This document shows, one piece after another, positions 43,173-51,857 of a stretch of 64,000 bases of DNA (positions are counted from its first letter, which is position 1; each line of letters starts with the position of its first letter). Made by a program: the position numbers and the translations under genes. Source of the stretch: Stakelama marina (GTDB taxonomy: Bacteria > Pseudomonadota > Alphaproteobacteria > Sphingomonadales > Sphingomonadaceae). The notes under the pieces are model-generated. The model saw only the letters and a list, made by a program, of their open reading frames with translations, was not told the DNA's origin and made no database searches. The stretch spans positions 310,001-374,000 of the forward strand of contig NZ_JAGRQC010000003.1 of NCBI RefSeq assembly GCF_018122655.1, read 5' to 3'.

Positions 43173-43918
43173 ACATGATGCACGCCAAATTCACCGCGGC
43201 GGACGCCTATACCTATGACCGCGCCGGGCACAGCCACCGCGATGCCGATGCCATGGCGCGCGAGCATCTGCCGCTGGTGCGCCGGATCGCGTGGCACATC
43301 CACGGGTCGATGAGCGGCATCGTCGAGGTCGAGGATCTGATTCAGATCGGCCTCGTCGCGCTGGTCGAAGCGGTCGCGACCTTCGAAGATCGCGGGCAGG
43401 TGACGTTCGAACAATATCTCTCGACGCGGCTCAGGGGTGCGATGATCGACGAATTGCGCCGTCAGGCGACGCTGACGCGCGGCGCGATGCAGCGCAAACG
43501 CGTCTATGCCAGGACCGTTGAACAGCTCTCGCGCGATCTCGATCGCGTTCCGACCGATGAAGAGGTTGCCGCAAAGCTTGGCGTTACGACCGAGAAGCTG
43601 CGCATCGAATATGCCAGTGCCGAGCCGCTCCGCTTCGATCCGATAGAGGACGTCTATACCGATGAGGGGCCGTGGTTCATGGACGATGCGCCCGACGCGT
43701 TCGAACAGCTCGCCGATGCCGATATCCGCGACGCGCTGGTCGATGCGATCGGCGCCCTGCCCGAGCGCGAGGCGCAGGTGATCCAGCTGTATTATGTCGA
43801 GGAACTCAACCTCGAAGAGATCGGCCAGGTGATCGGCGTCGGCGCCGCGCGCGTGTGCCAGATCAAGAAGTCGGCGCATGACCGGCTGAAGCGGGGCCTG
43901 CAACGCCGGTTCGGCTGA
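43169..43918 (+). CDS. fliA: Flagellar sigma-28 factor FliA
   Basis: A 249-residue sigma-70-family factor of the FliA group. Region 2 contains EVEDLIQIGLVALVEAVATF and YLSTRLRGAMIDELRRQ. Region 3 has PTDEEVAAKLGVTTEKL, and region 4 has LPEREAQVIQLYYVEELNLE with the helix-turn-helix GQVIGVGAARVCQIKKSA. It would transcribe late flagellar genes when released from FlgM. The start overlaps the flhA stop. Confidence 0.95.
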   Translation: MNMMHAKFTAADAYTYDRAGHSHRDADAMAREHLPLVRRIAWHIHGSMSGIVEVEDLIQIGLVALVEAVATFEDRGQVTFEQYLSTRLRGAMIDELRRQATLTRGAMQRKRVYARTVEQLSRDLDRVPTDEEVAAKLGVTTEKLRIEYASAEPLRFDPIEDVYTDEGPWFMDDAPDAFEQLADADIRDALVDAIGALPEREAQVIQLYYVEELNLEEIGQVIGVGAARVCQIKKSAHDRLKRGLQRRFG

Positions 43919-43994
43919 ACCGTCAGGACAGGCTTGCGAACGCCCGCAATAGCCCTAGGGTCCGGTCAGGATCGGATACCGGGGGCATTTCCTG

Positions 43995-45380
43995 ATGAAC
44001 AAAGCGATTTTTCTCGCCGTGGCTGCGGTTATGGTCAGTCCCGGCGTACCGGCGTTCGCGCAAAGCGCGCCCGTCGCAACCGCCGCGCCGGCGAAGGACT
44101 GGGTGGTGAAGCCGCAATGGATTGCCGCGCACGAGCGGTTCCTCGCCGGTCCCGAGCTTCGCGGACGCGGCAGCGCCACGCATGACGAGGCGGTTGCCGC
44201 CGCCTATGTCGCCTCGCAATTCGAAGGCTATGGTCTCCATCATGCGCCGGGCATGGACCGATATGTCCAGCAGGCGAAGATCGTGCGGCTCGGCCTTGAC
44301 GGTGCTGCGCAGCTTGGCGTGGCGGGCAAGCCGGTTGATGGCGCCGCGCTGCTGATCGGCGATGGCCGCGAGGCGACGGGCACGCTGGCGGTGTTTTCGG
44401 GCGACGACCTCGCTGCGCTTCCCGATACCGACATCATCGCGATCGACAGCGACAATATCAGCGCCTTCGATGCCTATCGCGCCGCCAGCGCCAAGGGCGC
44501 GCGGCTGGTGATCGTCAAGGCGGATGAACAGACGAAGCGCCTGTCGGAGCGGTTTGGCGGTCGCGCGCGGATGCCCTCCTATCTCGAAGGTGCCGAGCCC
44601 GAGCAGGCGACGTCGCTGGTGACCGTCCCGGCCGAGGCGATGAAGGCGCTGGCCGCCGCCGGCGGTCAGGCGGTCGCGTTCAGCCTTCCCGGCCTGGTGC
44701 GCGACACGAAGGTCACGACCAATGCGGTCGGATATCTGCCGGGAAGCGATCCGCAGGCGGGCGTGATCCTGTTTTCGGCGCATCTCGACCATCTGGGGAT
44801 GCGGCCCGACGGAACGATGATGCCGGGTGCGAACGACGATGCGTCGGGAACGACGGCGGTTCTCGAACTGGCGCACGCGCTGGCCGCGGGCAAGCAGCAC
44901 CGCCGCGGCATCCTGTTCGTCGCCTATGGCAGCGAGGAAATCGGCGGGTTCGGCTCGAAATATTTCGGCGCGCACCCGCCGGTGCCGCTCGACGACATCA
45001 TTGCCAATATCGAGGTGGAGATGATCGGCGCGCAGGATCCGAAACTGCCCGACGGTACGATGATGATGACCGGGTTCGGCCGGTCGAACCTGGGGCCGGC
45101 GCTCGCCGCGCACGGTGCGCTGGTAACGAAGGACCCCTATCCCGAGCAGCATTTCTTCCAGCGCTCGGACAATTATTCGCTCGCGCTGAAAGGCGTCGTT
45201 GCGCACACGATTTCGGGCTGGGCGGTGGTGCCGACCTATCATTCGCCCAAGGACACGATCGGCAATCTCGACATCGGCTTCATGGCGAAGGCGATCCAGT
45301 CGCTGATCGGCCCCGCGCGCTGGCTTGCCGACAGCGACTTCGAACCCGAATGGAATCCGGGCGGCCGGCCGAAGGAGTAA
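43995..45380 (+). CDS. Secreted M28-family metallopeptidase
   Basis: A 461-residue zinc aminopeptidase-like protein with a signal peptide (KAIFLAVAAVMVSPGVPAFA). The M28 metal site is visible: His263 (SAHLDHLG), Asp281 or Asp282 (ANDDASGT), the catalytic Glu pair 314-315 (YGSEEIGG), an acidic residue in IEVEMIGA, and His416 (TYHSPKD). A protease-associated insertion lies between the pro-region and catalytic domain. It has no known flagellar role and interrupts the cluster between fliA and fliC. Confidence 0.9.
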   Translation: MNKAIFLAVAAVMVSPGVPAFAQSAPVATAAPAKDWVVKPQWIAAHERFLAGPELRGRGSATHDEAVAAAYVASQFEGYGLHHAPGMDRYVQQAKIVRLGLDGAAQLGVAGKPVDGAALLIGDGREATGTLAVFSGDDLAALPDTDIIAIDSDNISAFDAYRAASAKGARLVIVKADEQTKRLSERFGGRARMPSYLEGAEPEQATSLVTVPAEAMKALAAAGGQAVAFSLPGLVRDTKVTTNAVGYLPGSDPQAGVILFSAHLDHLGMRPDGTMMPGANDDASGTTAVLELAHALAAGKQHRRGILFVAYGSEEIGGFGSKYFGAHPPVPLDDIIANIEVEMIGAQDPKLPDGTMMMTGFGRSNLGPALAAHGALVTKDPYPEQHFFQRSDNYSLALKGVVAHTISGWAVVPTYHSPKDTIGNLDIGFMAKAIQSLIGPARWLADSDFEPEWNPGGRPKE

Positions 45381-45395
45381 CGCGCCGCCGCGTTC

Positions 45396-45435
45396 CAAAA
45401 AGCCGAAAGCCCCGGCGGTTGGTACCGCCGGGGCT
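45396..45435 (-). terminator. Rho-independent terminator of fliC (possibly shared)
   Basis: A perfect 12-base-pair stem (AGCCCCGGCGGT at 45408-45419, ACCGCCGGGGCT at 45424-45435) with a 4-base loop lies in the convergent gap between the M28 peptidase and fliC. On the minus strand it is followed by a short T run (CTTTTT near 45396-45401), which suits termination of fliC. No T run follows on the plus strand, so action on the peptidase message is less sure. Confidence 0.75.
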
Positions 45436-45518
45436 CCCTCACGCACCCCTTGCGGGAAGCGCTGGCCCGGATCCGCCGCCCATATCGGGGGGAGGCGGCG
45501 GGGCCGGATATATGCGAC

Positions 45519-46517
45519 TTAGCGCAGGAGCTGCAGCACGCCCTGCTGGCTCTGGTTCGCCTGGGCGAGCATCGCGGTCGAAGCCTGCGACAGGATCTGC
45601 GCCTTGGCGAGGTTGGTTGTTTCGGTCGAGAAGTCGGCATCCTCGATACGGCTGCGCGCATCGGTCAGGTTTGTGACGTTCGACGTCAGGTTGTTTGCCG
45701 CGGACTGAAGGCGGTTTTGGGTCGCGCCTAAGCCAGCCCGGACCGTATTAACGGTGGTCAGCATTGCATCGGAAAACAAGATGGCATTGCTGGCGTCCGT
45801 CGACGTCGTAACCGAGATTCCCGTTTTCGTATCGTCCGCGACGGCAATCTTACTTTTGGCGGCGGTGATCGCGACGGAGGTGCCGATATCATCAACTGTC
45901 CAAGCGGTGATCCCGTCCGCCGACCCCCCAACTGCGACGTCGGCAGCCGTAACCACGTGAGCGGGGTCGTCCGCTGCCGCCACTTGCTTGTAGCCCTTTG
46001 TCAGAGCAGTCGTATCAAGATTTCCGACGGTCAAATCTACCGTTTCACCACTGTTGGCTCCGACCTGAATCTTGGTTGTGACGCCGGTACCACCATTGCT
46101 TGTATCGAATAGCGCCACACCGTTGAACTTCGTATTCGACAGTACGCTGCTGATCTGATCCCGGAGCTGGGTAACTTCGGTCTGCAGGTTGGCTCGATCA
46201 TCGCTCCCGTAAGTGCCTGAGGCGGATTGCACAGCAAGTTCGCGGATACGCTGCAGCATGTTGGTGACTTCGCCGAGCGAACCTTCGGCGGTCTGCGCCA
46301 TCGAGATGCCGTCATTGGCGTTGCGAACCGCCTGGCTCATACCGCGGATCTGCGAGGTCATCGATGTTGAGATGGCGAGGCCGGCCGCGTCGTCCTTGGC
46401 CGAGTTGATGCGCTTGCCGGTCGACAGGCGCTCCATGCTCGTCTGCAGCGAAAGATTCGCCGTAGTCGAGGCGTTGGCGGCGCGAACGGCGCCGATATTG
46501 GTTCCGATAACAGTCAT
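45519..46517 (-). CDS. fliC: Flagellin FliC
   Basis: The filament protein (332 aa). The ATG at 46517 starts [24 protein letters not shown] lies about 10 bases upstream. The D0/D1 helices are strongly conserved: [20 protein letters not shown] and [20 protein letters not shown] at the N-terminus, [20 protein letters not shown] and [20 protein letters not shown] at the C-terminus. The central D2-like region (about residues 150-265) is variable, and its DNA is less GC-rich than the ends. It is a single flagellin gene in this window, transcribed against the rest of the fli block. Confidence 0.97.
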   Translation of the reverse strand: MTVIGTNIGAVRAANASTTANLSLQTSMERLSTGKRINSAKDDAAGLAISTSMTSQIRGMSQAVRNANDGISMAQTAEGSLGEVTNMLQRIRELAVQSASGTYGSDDRANLQTEVTQLRDQISSVLSNTKFNGVALFDTSNGGTGVTTKIQVGANSGETVDLTVGNLDTTALTKGYKQVAAADDPAHVVTAADVAVGGSADGITAWTVDDIGTSVAITAAKSKIAVADDTKTGISVTTSTDASNAILFSDAMLTTVNTVRAGLGATQNRLQSAANNLTSNVTNLTDARSRIEDADFSTETTNLAKAQILSQASTAMLAQANQSQQGVLQLLR

Positions 46518-46648
46518 TTTGCGTGTCTCCGTTCTACCTTCGGCTTCCTGCGCGTTCCCCCCAAGCGATGCGGGAGCCCGAGTAGCCAGATGGTGAAACG
46601 ACCGCTTGCGCCCACGATTAAGCAATTTTGTCGCTGGTCGAAAAAAAG

Positions 46649-46666
46649 ACGCAAATTCCGCACCTA
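46649..46666 (-). promoter_or_regulatory. Possible sigma-54-type promoter of fliC
   Basis: On the minus strand TAGGTGC-GGAAT-TTGCG has GG and GC 10 bases apart and TTGC at -12, but only a partial -24 core. It would start transcription near 46640, with a leader of about 122 bases. A half-site CGGCAA lies at 46711-46716. A FliA-dependent promoter is the alternative; no clear one was found. Confidence 0.35.
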
Positions 46667-46797
46667 AAGGCACGTGCGCGCTCTACGCGGGGGCGGGCGC
46701 GGGTATTATTCGGCAAAAAAATCGTGCGTGTACGGCATAGTTTACGGCTTGTTTACCACGGCCCGGGCATTCCTTGCCTCCGTAAGGGGGACACCGA

Positions 46798-48048
46798 ATG
46801 CCAGCGATCTTTCCGTCAGCCGCAGTTCTCGAGAGCCATTACACGCTCGTGTCCGCGCTCCGTGCGCAGGGCTTCGAAGCCGCGTCGCTCGACGATCGCA
46901 AGCCCGTTTCGGGCGATCTGTTTCTGATCGCAGAGGGTGAACAGCCGCCGGTAGCGGCGCGCACGCTGATCCTTTCGCACGCCGAACGGGCCAGCGCCTC
47001 GCCATTTGCCGATGGCAAGCCGGCACGCCTCGCCTATCCGGCAGAGGACGCCGCCATCGCCAACGGCATGGCCAGCGCGCTGCTCAGCAGCCCCGGCGCA
47101 CCCGTTGCCGCCGACCCCGAAAGCCTCGCGCTGCTGTCGCTTGCAGAGCGGGTGGCCGGCGCCGACATCACGGTTCTCATCAACGGCCCGACCGGCACCG
47201 GCAAGGAAGTGTTGGCCCGCGCGATCCACAATGGCTCTCCGCGCAAGGATGCTCCGTTCGTCGCGATCAACTGCGCGGCGCTTCCCGAAACGATGCTCGA
47301 AGCGCTGCTGTTCGGCCACCAGAAGGGCGCTTTCACCGGCGCTTCGTCGGGCGGCGAAGGGTTTTTCCGCGCCGCCGACGGCGGTACGTTGCTGCTCGAC
47401 GAGATCGCCGAAATGCCGATCCAGCTTCAGGCCAAGCTGCTCCGCGCGTTGCAGGAGCGCGAGGTCGTTCCGATCGGCAGCACTGAGGCGGTGCCCGTCA
47501 ATGTCCGCGTCATCGCCTGCGCCAACCGCGATCTTCAGGCCGAGGTGGCGGAAGGCCGCTTCCGCGCCGACCTCTACTACCGACTGAGCGTCTTTCCGCT
47601 GACCACGCGTCCGCTGTGCGAGCGTCCGGGCGACGTAGCCGCGCTCGCCGCGGCGATGGTGGTGCGCCACGGCGCCAGGCGCGAGACGCTGCCGTGGCTT
47701 TCGCCCGCAGCGCTCGACCTTCTGCAAAAGCATGACTGGCCCGGCAATGTCCGCGAGCTTGAAAACGTCATCCAGCGCGCCCTGCTGCTCGCCGGTGACG
47801 AACGGATCGAGGCGCCCGACATCATTTTCGACCGCGCATCGCGTCCGGCCCAGCCCGAACAACCGGCGAAGCTTTCGAACATCGTCCAGCTGTCCGAATT
47901 CCAGGCGATCCGCGAAACGCTCGCGGCGTGTGGCGGCAGCCGGGTCGAGACCGCGAAGCGGCTGGGAATTTCAGAGCGCACGCTGCGCTACCGCCTCGCC
48001 AAGGCACGCGAACAGGGTGAGGATATCGCCCGGGCGGTGTCGGCATGA
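46798..48048 (+). CDS. Sigma-54-dependent flagellar activator (FlbD/FleQ type)
   Basis: A 416-residue bacterial enhancer-binding protein. The first 105 residues form a divergent receiver-like domain without a clear phosphorylation site. The AAA+ domain has Walker A GPTGTGKE (from Gly130), the sigma-54 loop GAFTGA (177-182), Walker B (GGTLLLDEIAEMP) and the arginine-finger region RFRADLYYRLSVFPL. A Fis-type helix-turn-helix ends the protein (SRVETAKRLGISERTLRYRL). It heads the fliE-fliJ run with an ATGA overlap and is the likely activator of the sigma-54 promoters of this cluster. It resembles Caulobacter FlbD in position and build. Confidence 0.93.
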   Translation: MPAIFPSAAVLESHYTLVSALRAQGFEAASLDDRKPVSGDLFLIAEGEQPPVAARTLILSHAERASASPFADGKPARLAYPAEDAAIANGMASALLSSPGAPVAADPESLALLSLAERVAGADITVLINGPTGTGKEVLARAIHNGSPRKDAPFVAINCAALPETMLEALLFGHQKGAFTGASSGGEGFFRAADGGTLLLDEIAEMPIQLQAKLLRALQEREVVPIGSTEAVPVNVRVIACANRDLQAEVAEGRFRADLYYRLSVFPLTTRPLCERPGDVAALAAAMVVRHGARRETLPWLSPAALDLLQKHDWPGNVRELENVIQRALLLAGDERIEAPDIIFDRASRPAQPEQPAKLSNIVQLSEFQAIRETLAACGGSRVETAKRLGISERTLRYRLAKAREQGEDIARAVSA

Positions 48049-48416
48049 CCAGTCCGGTGGGAAGCGCCGGCGCGATGGGCGTCGACCGCGTGATGGCGCT
48101 GCGCTCGCAAATCCTCGAACGCAATGCCGCGCTGCAACGCGCGAACAGCAGCACCGGGGTCTCGGGTACCGAGGCCGCCAAGCCGGCGACCGGCGCGGCG
48201 AGCTTCACCGATGCGTTTGAAGGCGCGCTGAAAAACGTCAACGACAGCCAGGCCAAGGCCGGCGAATTGTCTGCCGCCTATGAGCGCGGCGAAACCGTCG
48301 ACATCGCCAAGGTCATGCTCGCCCGCCAGAAGGCGTCGGTCGGGTTCGAGGCGACGTTGCAGGTCAGGAACAAGCTTCTGTCCGCATATAAGGACATCAT
48401 GAGCATGCCGGTCTAA
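48045..48416 (+). CDS. fliE: Flagellar hook-basal body protein FliE
   Basis: A 123-residue MS-ring/rod junction protein. The C-terminal half (FTDAFEGALKNVNDSQAKAG, then VDIAKVMLARQKASVGFEAT and LQVRNKLLSAYKDIMSMPV) is the FliE core. Its ATG overlaps the activator stop codon. Three bases separate it from fliF. Confidence 0.95.
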   Translation: MTSPVGSAGAMGVDRVMALRSQILERNAALQRANSSTGVSGTEAAKPATGAASFTDAFEGALKNVNDSQAKAGELSAAYERGETVDIAKVMLARQKASVGFEATLQVRNKLLSAYKDIMSMPV

Positions 48417-48419
48417 TCG

Positions 48420-50111
48420 ATGGAACAGCAACTCGCACCCGCCGCCGGGCCAGCTCCCGAAAACGGCCCCGGAACCGCACTGGGAATGGCCAATCCGCTG
48501 AAGCAGATCGGCGGCTTCGTCTCGCAGCCCGCGGTGAAGCGCAGCCTGCCGCTGATCTTCATGATCGGCCTCGTCATCGCGGCGGGGCTCGCCTATCTTT
48601 CGCTCCGCACGCCGTCGCAGCGCATCCTGTTCGCCAACCTGCCCGATTCGGACAAGGCAGCGGTCAGCCAGGCGCTCGAGACCGCCGGTATTGACAGCCA
48701 TTTCGACAATGCCGGGTCGATCACCGTCGCGCAGGACGAATATCACAAGGCGCGCATGCTGCTCGCGTCGCAGGACCTGCCCAAGGCGGCGCCGGGCGGA
48801 TACCAGATTCTCGACGACCTTCCGATGGGCGTCAGCCGCGCGGTCGAGGGCGAGCGGCTTCGCCAGGCGCGCGAGAGCGAAATCGCCAAATCGATCGAAG
48901 AGATCGATGCGGTCGCCGATGCGCGCGTCCACCTCGCGGTGCCCGAATCGACCGTCTTCGTGCGCGACAACGACGCACCGTCGGCGTCGGTCATTCTGCG
49001 GTTGCAGCCGGGCCGAGCGCTCAGCGACGCGCAGGTGCGCTCGATCATCAACCTCGTCGCCTCTTCGGTGCCGGGGATGAAGCCCGATGCCGTCACCATC
49101 GTCGATCAGATGGGCACGCTGCTCAGCCAGTCCGACGGCGACGACAGCGCCGCGGCGGCGGGCGATGCGCGTATCGCCTATCAGGCGCGTATCGAGGACA
49201 AATATCGTCAGCAGCTTACCAAGCTGCTGACGCCGCTCGTCGGTGCGGGAAACTTCTCGGCCGAGATTCAGGCTGATGTCGATCTCGACGAAAATCAGGC
49301 GACGCGCGAATCCTATGACAAGGACGGTCTTCTGCGTGCCGAACAGGGCAACTGGACCGGAAAGGCCGATGCGGCCGATTCTCCCGGCGGCATCCCCGGC
49401 GCACTGTCGAACACCCCGCCCGCGCCCGCGACCGCGAAACCGGCGAGCCAGCAACAGGCGGCGCCTGCGGCAGCCATCGGCGCGGGCACGACCGCGACCG
49501 ATGCCAATGGCGTTCAGAAGACCAGCGAGGATTTCGCCCGCACCTATGAACGCGGCAAGGAAATCTCGGTTACCCGCGCCATGCCCGGCGATATCAAGCG
49601 CCTGTCGGTCGCCGTGCTGCTGCGCGACCCGGAGGGCGGCAAGCCGCGGACCAAGGCGGAAATCCAGCAGATTACCGACCTTGTTCGCGCAGCGGTCGGT
49701 TACGACCAGTCGCGCGGCGACCAGGTGACCGTCATCAGCCGCAAATTCTCCCCGAGCGCGACCGAGGTCGACAAGCCCGCCTGGTACGACGCCGAATGGC
49801 TGCCGATGGTCCTGCGCAACGTTACCGCGCTCGTCATCGCGCTGCTCGTGCTGCTGCTCGGCGTGCGTCCGTTGTCGAAGGCACTGCTCAAGAAGCGCGA
49901 CGAGGCATCGCGCCCGGCGCTGCCGATGGCCGGCGGCAAGGCCAATGTCGAGCGCGAGACGCCCGGCGAACAACCTGTCAGCATCGACATGCTCGCTTCT
50001 GCCCGCAGCTATGACGACCGGGTCGGACTGGTCCGCGGCTTCACCCGCGACAATCCTGCCCGCGCCGCACTTGCCGTGCGCGACATGATCCAGGCGGAAG
50101 CAAAGGGATGA
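48420..50111 (+). CDS. fliF: Flagellar MS-ring protein FliF
   Basis: A 563-residue ring protein with membrane helices near both ends (LPLIFMIGLVIAAGLAYLSL and NVTALVIALLVLLLGVRPLS). The periplasmic ring-building motifs include HKARMLLASQDLPKAAPGGY, SRAVEGERLRQARESEIAKS and VHLAVPESTVFVRDNDAPSA. A Pro/Ala/Thr-rich loop at about residues 320-360 is typical of the RBM3 insertion. The C-terminal tail after the second helix binds FliG, whose gene overlaps the fliF stop by 4 bases. Confidence 0.96.
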   Translation: MEQQLAPAAGPAPENGPGTALGMANPLKQIGGFVSQPAVKRSLPLIFMIGLVIAAGLAYLSLRTPSQRILFANLPDSDKAAVSQALETAGIDSHFDNAGSITVAQDEYHKARMLLASQDLPKAAPGGYQILDDLPMGVSRAVEGERLRQARESEIAKSIEEIDAVADARVHLAVPESTVFVRDNDAPSASVILRLQPGRALSDAQVRSIINLVASSVPGMKPDAVTIVDQMGTLLSQSDGDDSAAAAGDARIAYQARIEDKYRQQLTKLLTPLVGAGNFSAEIQADVDLDENQATRESYDKDGLLRAEQGNWTGKADAADSPGGIPGALSNTPPAPATAKPASQQQAAPAAAIGAGTTATDANGVQKTSEDFARTYERGKEISVTRAMPGDIKRLSVAVLLRDPEGGKPRTKAEIQQITDLVRAAVGYDQSRGDQVTVISRKFSPSATEVDKPAWYDAEWLPMVLRNVTALVIALLVLLLGVRPLSKALLKKRDEASRPALPMAGGKANVERETPGEQPVSIDMLASARSYDDRVGLVRGFTRDNPARAALAVRDMIQAEAKG

Positions 50112-51115
50112 ACGCGCCCGCCCGTACCTTCAGCGGTGTCGAACGCGCCGCCGTGCTGATGATGCTGGTCGGCGAGGAAGAAGCCGCCCAGATCCTCCAG
50201 AAGCTCGACCCCGAAGAGGTTCGCGAGCTCGGCAAGGCGATGTTCGCCGTTGCCGATGTCAGCGAAACCGATGTCGAGGCGGTGCTCGACGATTTCGTCG
50301 GGCGCGCGGTCGAGCGGACCGCGATCGGCTTCGACCCGCGGCCCAAGATCCAGACGATGATGACCCGCGCGCTCGGCCCCGAAAAGGCCGAAAGCGTGCT
50401 GGCGCGCATCACCCCGCCCGAGGCGGCATGCGAGATCGACCTGCTCGACTGGCTCGAACCCGCCGATATCGCATCGCTGATCGAGGACGAACATCCGCAG
50501 ATCGCGGCCGTCCTGATCGCCAATCTCGACCCGGCGGTGGCGGCACAGGTTCTCGAAATCCTGCCCGATGCGATGCAGCCGCAGATTCTTCACCGCGTCG
50601 CGCGCCTCGGCCCGATCACGCCCGAGGCGATCGAGACACTGAAATCGATGCTGTCGCGGCGCATCGGCAACGCGCAGACACCCGCCGGCGTGCAGCTTGG
50701 CGGCACGCGCGACGCCGCCAAGATCCTGTCGAGCGCGCGCAAGGCCACCGAAGCGCGCGTCATGCCCAAGCTTGCCAAGATCGACCGCGAGGCGGCCAAG
50801 GCGATCGAGGAGGCGATGTTCGTGTTCGACAATCTGCTCGAACTCGACGACAAGAATCTCGGCATCCTCATCCGCAATATCGAGACCGATACGCTGGTCC
50901 GTGCGCTGAAGGGCGTCGACGAAGAGGCGCGAGAACGCTTCCTCGGCTGCATGTCGAGCCGCGCCGCCGACGGCATCCGCGACGAGATGGAAGCGCGTGG
51001 CCCGATGCGCCTGACAGAGGTGCTCGACGCGCAGAAGGTCATCATCGCCAGCGCCCGCGGCCTCGCCAAGGACGGCACCATCATCATGGGCGGAGGCGAC
51101 GACGACTATGTCTGA
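50108..51115 (+). CDS. fliG: Flagellar motor switch protein FliG
   Basis: A 335-residue rotor protein. The N-terminal domain (SGVERAAVLMMLVGEEEAAQ) binds FliF. The middle domain has the EHPQ motif (EDEHPQIAAVLIANL), and the C-terminal domain with charged torque helices (RAALKGVDEEARERFLGC-like segment) contacts MotA. Standard length. It overlaps fliF by 4 bases and fliH by 8. Confidence 0.96.
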   Translation: MNAPARTFSGVERAAVLMMLVGEEEAAQILQKLDPEEVRELGKAMFAVADVSETDVEAVLDDFVGRAVERTAIGFDPRPKIQTMMTRALGPEKAESVLARITPPEAACEIDLLDWLEPADIASLIEDEHPQIAAVLIANLDPAVAAQVLEILPDAMQPQILHRVARLGPITPEAIETLKSMLSRRIGNAQTPAGVQLGGTRDAAKILSSARKATEARVMPKLAKIDREAAKAIEEAMFVFDNLLELDDKNLGILIRNIETDTLVRALKGVDEEARERFLGCMSSRAADGIRDEMEARGPMRLTEVLDAQKVIIASARGLAKDGTIIMGGGDDDYV

Positions 51116-51857
51116 TTTCGCGCCGGGCTTTGCCAGCCGTCACGACAGCGCCGGCGACGCGCTGCAGCGCGCCTTCGGCGTCCTGCCAGACTTCGCCCCG
51201 CACGATATCGGCGCCAGCGCGCGCGACCGGGCTCCGGCACCGAAGCACTTTTCGCCGGAAGCCGCCGGACCACAGCATTTTGCGCCCGCAGATCGCAAGC
51301 AGAACCCGACCCAGGGCTGGGACCCGTTCAACCCGGACGTTTCGCAGGACGATGCCGCGGGTCAGTTCACCGATCCGGTGGCCGCGGCGAAGGAAGCGGG
51401 CATTGCCGAAGGGCGCGCCCAGGCATTTGCCGAAATGGCCACCGCCAACGACCGCGACCAGCAATTGCTGATGGAACTGCGCGCAGCGCTTGGCGAGCGC
51501 AGCCATTTCGACCGCGATACCTTTGCACGCCATCTGCGCCAGGCGGTCGTGCATCTGGTCACGCGCATCGTTGGCGAGGTCGGCGTCGAGGGCGAATTGC
51601 TCACGCGCAGGATCGAAGCCGCCGCCGAACTTCTTGCCGACAGCGCCGAATCGGCGATGCTGCGGCTTCATCCCGACGACGTTCCGCTGGTCGAAGGTGC
51701 GCTCCCGAAGACCGTATTCCCGGTCGGCGATTCGAACATCGCGCGGGGCAGCTTCGCGCTCGAATCGGCATCGACCGTCGTCGAGGACGGGCCCGATCTG
51801 TGGCTCGAACAGCTTGGCGCGGCGCTCGACCGCGTGGCGGTGCCGCCGGCATGCTGA
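51108..51857 (+). CDS. fliH: Flagellar export ATPase regulator FliH
   Basis: A 249-residue FliH/YscL-type protein. A long Pro/Asp-rich N-terminal part is followed by the V-ATPase-stator-like region (AAAKEAGIAEGRAQAFAEMA, then LRQAVVHLVTRIVGEV) and a beta-rich C-terminus (MLRLHPDDVPLVEGAL, SFALESASTVVEDGP). It binds FliI. It overlaps fliG (8 bases) and fliI (7 bases). Confidence 0.88.
   Translation: MSDFAPGFASRHDSAGDALQRAFGVLPDFAPHDIGASARDRAPAPKHFSPEAAGPQHFAPADRKQNPTQGWDPFNPDVSQDDAAGQFTDPVAAAKEAGIAEGRAQAFAEMATANDRDQQLLMELRAALGERSHFDRDTFARHLRQAVVHLVTRIVGEVGVEGELLTRRIEAAAELLADSAESAMLRLHPDDVPLVEGALPKTVFPVGDSNIARGSFALESASTVVEDGPDLWLEQLGAALDRVAVPPAC

Noticed and set aside
46745..46797. Sigma-54 promoter of the activator gene
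   Set aside because: GG and GC near CCCGGGCATTCCTTGCC are 8-9 bases apart, not 10.
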